A stretch of 64,000 nucleotides of DNA, from positions 472,526 through 536,525 of the forward strand of contig VFFE01006969.1 of assembly GCA_008921705.1 (NCBI GenBank). The letters are read 5' to 3'. This DNA comes from Burhinus oedicnemus (taxonomy: Eukaryota; Chordata; Aves; Charadriiformes; Burhinidae). The notes beneath the pieces are model-generated. The model was not told the DNA's origin and searched no databases. It saw only the letters and a program-made list of their open reading frames with translations. Shown one piece after another: positions 52,601 to 64,000 of this stretch. Position numbers and translations under genes: made by a program. Numbering within the stretch: the first letter of the stretch is position 1; every line of letters starts with the position of its first letter.

Positions 52601-53654
52601 CAAGAAAAATAGTTTCAAAAATATATATGTCAGAAAAAGGAGAAATCTGTGAAGGCAGACATTTGTGACAAGACTGAATAACAATTCAAACATAGCTTTT
52701 AATGTAATACAGGGATAAAGTAAAAAGGTACATGCTGCTCAATTTCTGTTAAAGCTCAATACCAGATAGATGTACAAAGGCAAGAAATGACCCAGAAAAA
52801 GACATCTAAACATGATCAAAGCTCAAAAAGAAATAACTGATGTGTAATGTTAGCTGAAATGTTCAGAAAAAAATAAAAATATAAATCCAGAGTAGAACTT
52901 AAAAAGAAAAGAAAGAAAATGTTTCTAATATGCAATTCCCCCAATCTTACAATTACCTTCTTAAAATCCGAGATATTTCCAGAGGAAAAATAAAATAGGT
53001 CTGGGTAAGGAGTTAGACTAACTTGAGGACAGAGGCTAACCACATGGCTATCAAAAACACATTTTGGGTACCTGCAACTAATAATGGACCCCCAAATTCA
53101 CATACTGCTTCCCTTGGCTTCTGCACATAACAGGTCAGGGTAATTTCTAGACGCTCCGCCTGGAATGCCACAGGCTACAGCATGGCAGTGTCTCCTTGGC
53201 CGGAGACCCTGGCACTCCTTTCCACGGGGTGGCACAGCTGCTACAGAAGGTACGAGGGTTTCTCCTCTCTTTGCTGGCGATGTAGCTGGTGGCCTCAACA
53301 GTGGTGAAAACACTTTCCTTTGAGAGAGAAGCTGTGTGTTTAATGCTCTCTGACCGAGGGAGAAACTGAACTCAGACCCTAATTTGTGAGCTGGTGAACT
53401 CTAGAATCTGATAGAAAAAGTGAACAGCATGGTCATTTTCTCCTTCAACTTAAAGAAAGGAAGACTGCAGAAAGAGACAGCCTGTTTCTGCTAGATGTGC
53501 TCTTGGCATACTGCAAAGAAACCTCTTAGGTTAAGTCTCAGAGCAGATTCAAGCAAAGGAACGTCTACTGCTGGGGTTCCAGTCATATTTAGAAGGAAAA
53601 TAAGTAGTAAGATGACCACATAGGCATCATCTGGTCTGAGCATCCACAGAAGCA
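49633..53654. other. Unique non-coding sequence
   Basis: About 4 kb with no recognised transposon or exon. An AT-only stretch with repeated aatatattta words lies at 52258-52300. The interval 53,140-53,240 is GC-richer and includes a weak CTCF-like word (CCACGGGGTGGCAC near 53223). Confidence 0.5.
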
Positions 53655-53810
53655 CAAGTCTAGGTGCTTAGGGATTTTAAGATGGAACAGGGAGTTCCTT
53701 ATCAAATTTAGGCTCCCCAAAGGTTAAATAGTGGCTGAATGGATTTAGATAATTTGTATCTATCCAACTGTTGTCTTAGGTGCCTAAATCCTTTCCTGGA
53801 TCTGGCCCAG
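53655..53810. repeat. Possible ancient amniote repeat relic
   Basis: Two related words, taggtgcttagggattt (53661) and ttaggtgcctaaatcc (53776), bracket a diverged middle. The second is followed by ggatctggccc, in the order of an old hairpin repeat that I recall from reptiles and birds. Low identity and no family name. Confidence 0.35.
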
Positions 53811-56010
53811 GAGAGGGCAGAGTGTTGTGCAGTTAAGTGCTCTGCTTTTACAGAAAATCAATGCCTAACTCCCATTTTTTCATTTAGAAGATACTCTCCC
53901 AGCATTTGTATAGCTTGCCATTATACAACTAATTGGACACATTATAAATGCTAAAAGATATCGAAGAGCAGTAACAAGGAGGAAAATGCAATTATTTAAT
54001 CCAGTACAAGAGAGTATGAAAACCAGAAGAAAATTCATGTCTGTAGGAAATATTTGAGAGTGAACTTCATTCAGGTGATCAGGTGAGAAACAGTCTCCTT
54101 ACTAAAATGGCAGATGTTTCTGTATTTCCGTTGTTTAAAATGAGAATAAACATGACACTGGTAAGTAGAAGAAACATGGTATTGATGGTCAGGCTGATGT
54201 AGTGTGTCATCGCATCCTCTAATTGATGTCACTCTATGAAATCAGCTCTCTTTTCTGTTTTGAATATATGATTTTGGAGCAATTAGTGATTATCAGAGAA
54301 GCCTGTGGGAACATGACCTGGCATGGGGATGCTGTTTGTTTGCCAGCAACTTCTGAATTATCAGTTTTTACTCATTTGATCCAGGATGATAAATCCCTGC
54401 CTGGGACCTTCTGAAGTTAATATTTTTCTCAGAAGTAAATAGAATAATGGGCACAGAACTACATGAGGAAACAGCTTTTCGTAAGAGAGTGATAAAGCCT
54501 ACTAGACAATCAATAGCACAGATGCTTTAAAGGGAACATCCGTTGTCCAAGGGAGAGGAAATGTGGAGCTCCAATACTCTTCAGAAACATTTGTTCATAC
54601 CTTAGGAAGGTTTTACAGTGCTGCAGGTTGACCGCCAAGCACTAAACTCTTCTTTGCTCAGAAGTTGGCATTACACGGCTCTCCTTTCAGCAGGGGCAGT
54701 GCTTCACCTCATGGAAAGCAAATCACTGAGGTCTGGTTCACTGTGGAATTTCATTTTCCTTATTTCTCTGTGAGAGGAAGGAGCAGAAGGGCTTCTGGAC
54801 TGGACGTTCTTACTCCGGGGAAGAGATGTGACAATTAAACACAGGACAGAAAAATTATCATGCAAACAGGGAAAGTCAATCAGCTCTGGAGATACATATT
54901 CTTATCTTCAGGGTAACTTCTTCAATTGAGGAAGTTATCCTATAGACAGTCTGTCCAGCAAAGCAAATAAATTTTAGAATAAATTCATATATTTAAATAC
55001 AAAGACCAACGAGTATGTAAGGAAACACATAATTGGCAGGCACTATATACAAAGTTGGCTGAGGCATTTCACTCAAAATATCTTCCCTAACAAATAACAT
55101 TCTATGAAAAAAAAGGTTTTAGAAGTTATTCGTTATTCATTTTTCATTTGTTCTACATTTTCTTCAACACAGTTTACATATTTTTAAAACCTTCATTTAT
55201 TAAAAGCCTTATCTTTTTACTGAAATACATGGATTTTCATTAAATGAAAAGTAAAACTGTAGAATCTATATTGATAAAATAGAAAATGGAAAGAAAAATG
55301 GGAAATGGGTCAATCTTGAACTCCATGAAATGGAAAGAGCTTAAAAATGTCACAATGCCAGATGCATTTTGACAGGTAAATGTAGTTAACCATATCAGTA
55401 GTGAAAAGTTCATTGTATAGACTTCTAAAAAGATAAGCAAATAAAAGAAACATAAACCTATTTTTCTCTTTATTTCTCTTTTAAGCCAAACTTACCTTTT
55501 TTTGGATCCTGACTTAGTCTTTTGGAATACATGGAGATAGGCAAGCTGTAATCAGTTTGTATTTCAGATGTAGAGTTCACTGTGACTCTGATAATAAATT
55601 ATTTAAATGAAAATTACTTCCCATTGCAAGAGATCTCAGGAACCCGGTGAATACAAGCTTACACAGGAGCATTTGAAAGTTTCTATTTATTCTTATCACA
55701 GCAAAGGCTTTAAAAACCATTGAATAATAATAGTCCAAAATGTTGATTCTCTGTCCTTGTATATCTATTATATTAATAGTTTACTAAGCAGTGTAAAGGA
55801 TGGTATTTCCTTTGTAGACCCCAGTAGAAGACATCAGAATCAATTACTGAAGGCAATATACATTCACTTTCAGGCAAGTATTTCACCTGAACGATACTGT
55901 ATTAATTTTCCAGGTAATTACCAAACTTTTAGGAATAAAAAATAATCAAGGATTTACGTAGCTCTCATAACTGGGATATCTGAATGCCTCCTTATTTTTT
56001 AAATAAGTTC
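53811..56010. other. Unique AT-rich non-coding sequence
   Basis: No recognised feature. Very AT-rich around 55,080-55,450. Confidence 0.5.
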
Positions 56011-56116
56011 ATTTTACTAATAGGAAACAGAGACTCACAGAAATGTAACTAGCTTTTGGCTTTGCTGGCTGTGGACAGCCGAATGCAGGTCTGTCAAATC
56101 CAAAGCCAACGTCTTA
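56011..56116 (-). repeat. Possible MIR-like relic
   Basis: The text attttactaataggaaacagagactcacagaaatgtaac, followed by a gcaggtctgtcaaatccaa-like end, follows the reverse complement of MIR with a diverged centre. Boundaries are approximate. Confidence 0.4.
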
Positions 56117-59100
56117 AGAGGCCTGGACACCGCTGCAATAGGAATGGGAGAGTGCACAGCAACACAGCCACTCCCCCCACATTATACATCACATCTGCTC
56201 TATCAGAAAGGCTTAGACGCGATGGCTACATCTTCTTCACCCATTCCATGCCATCTTTCTTCTTCTAAAGGCAGTGGTTATACTAAGCAGCCGCCTTCTC
56301 CTTAGAGATAGAAGAGTGTTTGACACAGAGGTGACTGGCAGACTACGTAGTAGGTACACACTGGAGATGAGTTATAGATGAAGGAATGAACACAGCCTGT
56401 TTCTTGACCCCATCACATTTCTCTTTCAATATTAATGGGAGAACGATGGAAGTCTGTGCCCACAAACATTGCTGTTTTCTGCTCTGCCATGCCATTAGGG
56501 AATAAAGATTTCCCCCAAAAAATTTAGAAGTATAAGTGCCTGGTATAGATGACTTTCCTTATCCTTTCTTCATTCTTGAAACAATATTAAAAAAGAAGAG
56601 CGAGCTGGATATGAGGCACCAGAGCAGCTATGGCTGCAGAAGCTCAGCTCAGGTGCTCCTGTGCTCTGAGGGCCAGTGCTGTTTGAGGCAATGAAAACAT
56701 AAACTTCCTCCTGGAGAACAATCTGTCTCTTCAGCAATATCGTTGTCATCATAAGTGCATGACATGTCCATACTGCTTTATTGCTGAATAAATGTGTTTC
56801 CTAATAAGTTTTGACTATATTACATAAATCTGGATGAATTCGGGCAATTCTGGCTTTGTGTTCACTGTCTCATCACACATCTCATGACAGATATAAGATT
56901 CTGCATAAAATACACATTATCTGAACTAGTGCCCTATGAAGAAAGAGGCAAGAAAAAAAATCACAGACTTCTTTGGATTAGAAACCAAATATCTTGGGGT
57001 TTATATCTATACACATTTTTATTTGTGTCTTCATGACTACAAATAGTTTATTTTATGTTAGTGCTAATCAAGACCACTGAAGGATTATTCATTATCTGTC
57101 AGAGCTAGTCAAATAAAAATGTCCATTAATAAAATCAGTAATTATACCCCCATCAATCACTGAGTAAATTATTCATAATTTTTCCCTGTTCCATAAAATC
57201 ACTGTACATAATAGTCATTAAATAAAAAAAAAAAATCAAGATCTTTTTCTAGCAATCTCAAATAAATTATCCACAAATATTTGTTTAATTAACCAGCTCT
57301 ACTACCTGTCATGTCTCTGAGCAGATGTTAAGTATTCCCCTGTCTCCTTTCCTAAGCAAATTAATATCTAGTTGCACAATTTTTTCTATGTGCCACAGTT
57401 TTACATGATTTTAATCTCACTTTCTTACCTGAGGTCAGGTAGTGGTTCAGAGCAGGTGATCTGCAGTCACATTTCTTTATTCTTATCCAAATAAACATTG
57501 TCCAACCATGAACAAAGAATTATTTTTGTTCTTTCCTTAGTACTCTTCTAGCTTCATTCCCACTAAAAATACCACTTGTAAGCATACCTTGAAAGGCAAA
57601 AAAACAGAAATTTGATCTGTTTAAGTACCCTCTATCCAATGGGTTATTCACTTTCTCTGCTTAAAGGTGTTTAATTGGTGTTTTCCAACCAGCAGTATTT
57701 TTATCTTATATCCAGATCTTTAAAGAGTATGTCCTAAAATCTGTTTTCAAGCCTAAGACAATCAGGGCTAGGTTGACTTAGCTGAGGATACTCTGTGCCA
57801 TATTTCCAAATCTTAACCCAGGCAGCACCTCTTTGCTGTATTAGTATGATAAAGGCAGAAAGACTTCATCTGTTCCCATAAATGTATGGGCATTTTTATT
57901 CCGTCTAAAAGAACACAAATTCTTTTTTTTTTTTTGAGGAACTGGGGGAACAAACAAGCATGTCTAGTTCTAACACTTACCCCAAGCAGCTACAGCAGCT
58001 CAGAGGGTCAGGGAAACATGAGGACAGGTGGTGAGGCTTTTGCCGTTCTTGAAAAACGGCAGAAACTACCCTCCGTTGGGTTGTTAATAGCAGGGCTGCC
58101 CCGTGTCTTATTCACTTTTCTTAAGTAGAGTGGTCGGTTTAAGTGTACATGACCCAGCATTCCTGCTAAAAGAGGAAGTTTTGCCCTCCACCATCTCTTT
58201 TTCTAGGTTGATTTCAACCTGTACTATGAGTACATGAACACTTGTGCTGGCATACGGGAGTAGGCGGCACAGGAGCAAAACAAGGAGACAGAGATGGGAA
58301 AGGCCGGATTTTTTGGAAGAAATATAATTAGCACCAGCTTCTGAAGCCATGATGTTAAAGTCAGCACCCTAAGGCAGTGGTGCCCTGGAATCATCTCAGA
58401 GCTACTGTGTAAAACTGTCATCAAACTCGATAATTAAGCTTTGCTTTGCTACAATGAGAAAGAAATATTTATGCTGATTTAATGAAGGATGAGACACTTA
58501 AGTACTCTTAAATAGTTCCCAAATCTGATGAACATGCAAAAAATCTGAAATTTCTTTGCCTTAATCCAAAACTGGATATTATAAAGACACTGTTGTAATA
58601 ATCTGACTGGACTCACTTATGTTTCAGTGTCAGTACAGAGTCATAGATTTCTATCTTCTGATGCTTCATATGGGGGGTGTATCCTTATGTATCTTAGGCC
58701 ACTGACCTGTTTCGGTGTCTTTGGGAGAGTCAACACTGTATCAGCTTTTCATGTGAATTTTTTGTTTTTCAATAAAAATTAATGAATCGGGCCAGCTATC
58801 TGAATAATACGAACTGGCACAGCCCTGTTGAAATCAGCGCATCTATGATCATCTATTCCAGACAAGGATGCACTTTATAAAATTATTCTTTAAACACGTT
58901 GTGAAGTTTAGGGATTTAAAGTAGTAAGAAATGGATTTTCTGTGAAATTGGGTGGCCATAGAAGAAAGAAAAGCATGAATAATGCTTATAATCCCTTTAA
59001 ATCCCTAATCAGTCACAGTTTTCAATTGATTGTTACGGTCTTGGACATTTCAGCAGTATCTGACACAACTGAATAACACTGAATTGCTTAGAACTTATGC

Positions 59101-60564
59101 CATATTGATACAAAAAGTCACTTAATTTGTTTACCTGTCCATGTGCATGATGTTCCTTCCGGCAATTTTTATTCTTCTTTCCCCCATATTCTTCTCATGT
59201 ACCCAGGGAATTCCCTTTCTATCTATTTTTATCCAGTGTTCCTATGTTTCTTTGTGTGAAATACTCTAACTGCACAGTTTGGCTTTCACTTATTCAATTG
59301 CCACACATTCATTTCGCGATCAAAGTTGAAGTCTATTTATTTTGCCTATATTTTTAATCTAATGCTAGCTAATATTTAACTCTACAGGTCAGATAAAACT
59401 TTCCTGATTAATGTTGTGCCACTATGACAAAATTCAGATGATAATTAGGGAATATGAATTTATAAGGAGTCTCTTATTCATATTCCACTTTGTTATTTAC
59501 CATAGTATTTTCATAGTGGTTAGCAATATTTAGCTGAAAGCTCCTTGTGAACGCTTAGTGTTCTAATTGAAAATTGACTATTTGATCGATTTCTTTAAGA
59601 ATGTTTATAGAACAAAATGCAATTGATGCCACAGAATAGCATTTTCATAGGCCCAGATGTTTGTACTCTTTACATAGTAATGTATAACAATATCTTACAA
59701 ATAGTTTTCAAGTTCTTGCCTATTTAAATACCAAATGATTTGTCTATTCAAAAATGAAAAAAAAAATGGGAAAGGAAATTATTTCCAATTTGCTCCATGT
59801 TGATATGAACCAAGAACCAAGGAACCAAGGCTGTACTGACATAAAAGAGAGAAGAAATCTGGGTCATATATAAATACATGGCAACAAGTACCTGAAAGTT
59901 TTAATTTATGCTTATCCAGGTAAGTAGTAAAAATAACCTGCTTAACCGTATCAGCTTGTTGGGTTTTTTCCCTTGACAATTTAAATAATGAGAATAAAGA
60001 CATGAAATCTAAAATACGCACACCCTACACAGCAGTACCCTTCTTGTTGCTGTTATTTGTTTAGTAAGTCTATTCACAAGCAACATGAATATAGAAATTC
60101 AAGTCTTCACATTCCCTATTTATTAATTCCTGTTTATTTCTAATGCCTTTGGCTGGTGACTGACTGAATTGGCAATAGCCTTGCTTTTAAGTGCAGATCC
60201 TATGCGCTTCATTCCAAAATGTTAATTTATCACTGCTTGGGGTTTTTTTAGGTTCCTGGGTACACGTCATTTAAGAATGTAAACACCCAGCAGACATGAT
60301 GTAAATATGCAAGGATTTCAGTCAACATGGTCTTTGGGATTCCCTTCACATCAGCAAGGACAACACAGAGAACTGCCAGCTCCAGTTGTTCAGATCTTTT
60401 AAAATCTGAGACACATATGCAGGAAAACTACGTTTCTCTTTAAATAAACATTTTCTGTTAGAGCTTTCTTACCCAGACTTGCATAGCACATTTATTTCCC
60501 TGGGTCATTTTCCATTTTACAGTAAATAGATTATAGCAACAGCATAGCAATCTGATAGCAGCTT
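56117..60564. other. Unique non-coding sequence
   Basis: About 4.4 kb with no recognised transposon or exon. A TAAT-rich block lies at 57121-57236, and a T-run at 57923-57935. Open frames are at most 80 codons. Confidence 0.5.
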
Positions 60565-60609
60565 TTCCCTCCATCAACGGTATTTGGATTTCCCTCCATC
60601 AATAGTATT
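60565..60609. repeat. Short direct duplication next to a CR1
   Basis: Two 20-bp units, 60565-60584 and 60590-60609, share TTCCCTCCATCAA and differ only at two bases in the following part. They lie 7 bp upstream of the 5' break of the adjacent CR1. CR1 insertion does not normally leave clear target-site duplications, so the cause is unclear. Confidence 0.85.
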
Positions 60610-60616
60610 GTATCAG

Positions 60617-61193
60617 AAATAGTGTGGCCAACAGGACTAAAGTGATCATCCCCCTGTACTCAGCACTGGTGAGGCCGCACCTTGAGTACTGTGTTCAGTT
60701 TTGGGCCCCTCACTACAAGAAAAACATTGACATGCTGGAGCATGTCCAAAGAAGAGCAACAAAGCTGGTGCAGGGTCTAGAGCACAAGTCTTATGAGGAG
60801 CGGCTGAGGGAACTGGGGTTGTTTAGCCTGGAAAGTGGAGGCTGAGGGGAGACCTTATCACTCTCTACAACTACCTGAAATGAGGTAGTAGCAAGATGGG
60901 GGTTGGTCCCTTCTCCCAAGCAACAAGCGATAGGACAAGAGGAAATGGCCTCAAGTTGCACCAGGAGAGGTTTAGGATGGATATTAGGAAAAATTTATTG
61001 TCAAGCATGGGAAGGAACAGGCTGCCCAGGGACGCGGTTGAGTCACCATCCCTAGAGGTATTTAAAAGACATGTAGATGTGGTGCTTAGGGACATGGTTT
61101 AGTGATGAACTTGGCAATGCTAACGGTTGGACTTGATGATCTTAAAGGTGTCTTCCAACCTCAACGATTCTATGACTCTAGGATTCTATGATT
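60617..61193 (+). mobile_element. CR1 LINE 3' fragment, other subfamily
   Basis: A 577-bp 5'-truncated CR1 with the end of the RT ORF, a short 3' UTR (ggttggacttgatgatctta) and a terminal repeat (ATTCTATGACTCTAGGATTCTATGATT-like) at 61166-61193. Its sequence differs from copies A and B in many positions (for example a CACTACAAGAAAA segment and a stop after RDMV), so it stems from a different subfamily. Confidence 0.95.
60624..61102 (+). pseudogene. CR1 reverse transcriptase C-terminal fragment
   Basis: The extreme C-terminal part of the CR1 RT ORF is in two frames. Bases 60624-60845 hold the [18 protein letters not shown] and [14 protein letters not shown] segments and end at a stop created by a small indel near 60835. 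Bases 60896-61102 hold the DRTRGNGLKLH and RLPRDAVESPSLE segments and end at the natural stop position. A short internal deletion near 60,995 removes residues that other copies have before the RNRLP motif. No catalytic motif is included. Confidence 0.85.
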
Positions 61194-62680
61194 TCTACTT
61201 AAAAATGAGGATTTAAAATCAGTATTGAAGGTACATGCTCTCTCAGGGTAGTCAGTGCACCTGGACACAACTCCTTACCTCTATTTGTTTAGTAAGGTCG
61301 AGTGTAAAATTCAAGGAAAACCTGGCACTAAGTCTTTTAAATTAAATCTCTGCTGTTCTGCAGGTGTGGCTCCAAAGCTGGATGTACTTAAAGCCAGGTC
61401 TACTGTCTGACCATATTACTTGCCTACAGGAATGCTGTTGGCACCAGCACTGTGGGTCTAACTGGAACCCATGGAGAAGGTCATCCTCACTATATCTTGA
61501 GAAGACAAGAATCTTCCATGACATTGTTGAGCTTGAGTCATCATTCCAAGACAAAAATCTAACTAAAGTAGACTAAAAAAGAAAGACTCACATAAAGCTG
61601 CTGCCTCCATTCAGCTTGCTTGAGCCCCAAATACCCCTGGAAGGCAAAGCTGGTGTTCTTGCTATCACACTTCTTTTGCCTCTCTTTTTTTCCCCACTTT
61701 CTTAGTCTCCCACTTCGTCCTTGAGTTTTCTGCTAGAAAAACAAAGCTCAGTTAAGCTGGTTAACAGGTATGGGTACATGTCCATACCGGTTTTGGTTAA
61801 CAGTATGGCAGTAAATTAGTCACGCGTGAGTTGGTATGAAAACCAGAAAGTGAAGGAAACTTCCTTTCCTTCTAGGGAGGCAAATTTTCATCCAGAGAAA
61901 TGAAAGAATGAGTATATGAATCTCAAAATGCAACCATCATGCCTGGCTTACGTTATTGTTGCTATGACCATTTTTAAAAATTCCCAGTTTGCTGCCACTT
62001 CTCAGCATCAGAATATAGAAACCTACTACAGTTATTAACTTCTTAAATGGAGACATAAAATACATACATACAAAGTGTAATTACCATCATAAAATACACT
62101 GGAGTGTAATTTAATTTCTCTGATAAAACTTCATATTCTGTTTCCTGACATTCTTGACTCCTTGATTTAAATGATGTAGCCTTCACATTATTTTAAGAGA
62201 TTAGAGATTCTATTTTACTATTGTAAGAGATTGTATTTAGGTTCCAGACCTGCAAAGATTTATGCACATACTGCACTTCAAATTATGATTTAAGTCCAGG
62301 TTATTTAAAGTTAAATTTGGGTATGGGAAGTTGTAGGACTCAGTGGGAACTTGCAGTGTAATCTACATGAAATATCTGGGAGCAGTACTTAAATAAAAAT
62401 GAACAGTTTACTTAAATATGAAAAACTGAAAAAAGTCAGCAAAGGGATGAATTGATGCAGCTGATAGGCCTTCATGGCCAGTGGAAGCCCCTATAAATCA
62501 GTTATGAACTCAAGCAGTGAAACAGGGCAGGAGAATATTTATGTTGCTTCCAATCTTTCTGTTCTTCAAATAAAGAGAAATCACTAATTTCTGTCATTTC
62601 TCAAACTAGAACTATCATTTTAGAAAGAGTAAGTATATGTTGAGAAGACTGCAACTAAACTTGGCCAAGTATACACTATA
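61194..62680. other. Unique non-coding sequence
   Basis: No recognised repeat or exon. Open frames of 70 codons on both strands at 61342-61576 oppose one another and are unrecognised. Confidence 0.5.
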
Positions 62681-62780
62681 GTATATGCAAGTGTTATGTA
62701 TTTATATACATATATACATTATTATAGTGTGTAGTATACACAGTAGGTACATGTATATATATGTATGCATGTGTATATAT
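62681..62780. repeat. Imperfect TA/CA-rich tract
   Basis: About 100 bp dominated by TATA, TACA and TGTA words, with short pure TA runs. A decayed compound microsatellite. Confidence 0.75.
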
Positions 62781-63160
62781 GATGTAAACTGGAATTCATA
62801 AGTTGTCCTTGAGATAGTTTAATTATTTTGTCAGTAGGACACATTAAGACCTGTTGACTTAGGCAAAGGTTTAGATGGGGGATAGAAATCTTTTCTGTGG
62901 CCAGGTGTACATGCTTAGCATATGACTGTGTGCAAAAGCTGAGAGGAAAACATACAAAGCTGGCCAAGCTCAAATGAATAGCCTGGCTGAGCCATGATCC
63001 GTGACCTTCAGTAGCTGCCACAGGCCTTCATGGATGGTTTCTGATGAACACAGCCCACAGTAATTACATTCTTGTAGATTACTTGTTCCTGTGATCATAA
63101 TTAAAGGTACTCTGGCATTCAAGGATTAATTACTGTGTAACTTGCAGGTTTTTTGCTTTT
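62781..63160. other. Unique non-coding sequence
   Basis: No recognised feature before the LTR insertion. Confidence 0.5.
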
Positions 63161-63165
63161 ATAAT
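63161..63165. repeat. Left target-site duplication of the LTR
   Basis: ATAAT directly precedes the TGT end of the LTR and is repeated exactly at 63757-63761. Confidence 0.85.
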
Positions 63166-63756
63166 TGTCGTGGTTTAACCCCAGCAGGCAACTAAGCACC
63201 ACACAGCTGTTTGCTCCCTTCCCCCAGTAGGATGGGGAAGAGAATTGGAAGAGTAAAAGTGAGAAAACTCCTGGGTTGAGATAAAGACAGTTTAATAAGT
63301 AAAGCAAAAGCCACGCACGCAAGCAAAGCAAAACAAGGAATTCATTCACTGCTTCGCATCGGCAGGCAGGTATTCAGCCATCCCCAGGAAAGCAGGGCTC
63401 CATCACGCGTAACAGTCATTTGAGCGAACACCATCACTCCAAACGTCCCCTTCCTTCCTTCTTCTTCCCTAAGCTTTACATGCTGAGCATGATGTCATAT
63501 GGTATGGAATATCCCTTTGGTCAGTTGGGGTCAGCTGTCCCAGCTGTGTCCCCTCCCAACCTCTCGTGCACTCCCATCCTACTCACCAGTGGGGTGGGGT
63601 GAGAAGCACAAAAGGCCTTGGCTCTGCGTAAGCACTGCTCAGCAATAACGAAAACATCCCTGTATCATCAACACTGCTTCCAGCACAAATCCAAAACAGA
63701 GCCCCATACTAGCGACTATGAAGAAAATTAACTCTATCCCAGACAAAACCAGCACA
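63166..63756 (-). mobile_element. Solo LTR of an endogenous retrovirus, ERVL-like
   Basis: A 591-bp LTR with TGT...ACA ends, flanked by an exact 5-bp duplication. No gag, pol or env sequence is attached, so it is a solo LTR left by recombination between two LTRs. A 5-bp duplication fits class III (ERVL) elements and not the 6 bp of alpharetroviruses. The text resembles a common avian LTR family beginning with GTGGTTTAACCCC on this strand. The minus strand is the likely sense. There, an ATTAAA polyadenylation-like signal (63291-63296) lies 125 bp from the 3' end, and a degenerate TATA-like region (about 63474-63482) lies upstream of it. The sense call and exact family name are less certain than the LTR identity. 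Confidence 0.88.
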
Positions 63757-63761
63757 ATAAT
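63757..63761. repeat. Right target-site duplication of the LTR
   Basis: ATAAT follows the LTR end directly and matches 63161-63165 exactly. Confidence 0.85.
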
Positions 63762-64000
63762 ACAGTCAGGTTGGAAGCAAATACAAATATAATAGTGACA
63801 TTGTGATCATGGGGACATCGAATAACCATGTTATTATATGTCCAAAAGTAGGCAGAATTTACACAGCAAATACAGTCCTTGAGGCAGACATCTGTAGCTA
63901 ATTATAATGTTCCCTGTTTGGGCTGCGAAGGTAGAGGACTGCGGCTGCTCTTAACAACCTGCTTCTTTGTTTCAAGTAATTGCAAAAGAAAATAGCATAA
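63762..64000. other. Unique non-coding sequence, right edge
   Basis: AT-rich sequence after the LTR, with no recognised feature. Confidence 0.5.

Noticed and set aside
53221..53238. CTCF-like word CCACGGGGTGGCAC
   Set aside because: It departs from the core consensus at two central positions, so it is weaker than the site at 2743-2759.

Overview
This window reads as non-coding DNA from a bird nuclear genome: an intergenic gene desert or the interior of a very large intron. The case for a bird is the mobile-element content. There are several 5'-truncated CR1 (chicken repeat 1) LINEs whose 3' ends carry the typical ATTCTATGATTCT-type terminal repeat, an older CR1 copy of amniote type, MIR-like relics, and one solo LTR with TGT...ACA ends and a perfect 5-bp target-site duplication that resembles avian ERVL-type LTRs. 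The CR1 and LTR forms suit a neoavian bird, but the species cannot be named from this sequence. I recognise no host protein-coding exon, rRNA, tRNA or other RNA gene, and no CRISPR array, operon or prokaryotic feature.

Layout. 1-12 kb: unique AT-rich sequence with an (AC)n microsatellite near 2.03 kb, a strong CTCF-like motif at 2.74 kb and a weak MIR-like relic near 7.05 kb. 12.5-13.8 kb: a plus-strand CR1 with a broken reverse transcriptase (RT) ORF, followed by a GC-rich patch at 14.0-14.3 kb. 15.5-17.9 kb: a 101-bp decayed hairpin repeat, a C-rich tract with G-quadruplex potential, an A/C-rich tract and a MIR-like relic. 18-24 kb: unique sequence with a TAAT-rich block. 24.1-25.2 kb: a heavily decayed minus-strand CR1. 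26-35.8 kb: unique sequence with a pure (TATAT)n array at 31.45 kb. 35.8-37.2 kb: a minus-strand CR1 of the same subfamily as the first copy. 38.86-39.0 kb: a two-unit tandem duplication of about 73 bp. 45.3-49.6 kb: three short minus-strand CR1 stubs and two old amniote-repeat relics. 49.6-60.5 kb: unique sequence with a few old relics. 60.6-61.2 kb: a plus-strand CR1 3' fragment from another subfamily. 63.17-63.76 kb: the solo LTR.

No genes act together here. The only protein-like reading frames are dead CR1 RT fragments, all frameshifted. The longest other open frames (up to 173 codons) show no recognisable domain and are best treated as chance. I did not find a new biological system. The most useful leads are a catalytic-residue change shared by two CR1 copies, a CTCF-like site, a hairpin-type ancient repeat and a local tandem duplication. 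Family assignments rest on pattern recognition and memory of repeat families, not on a database search.
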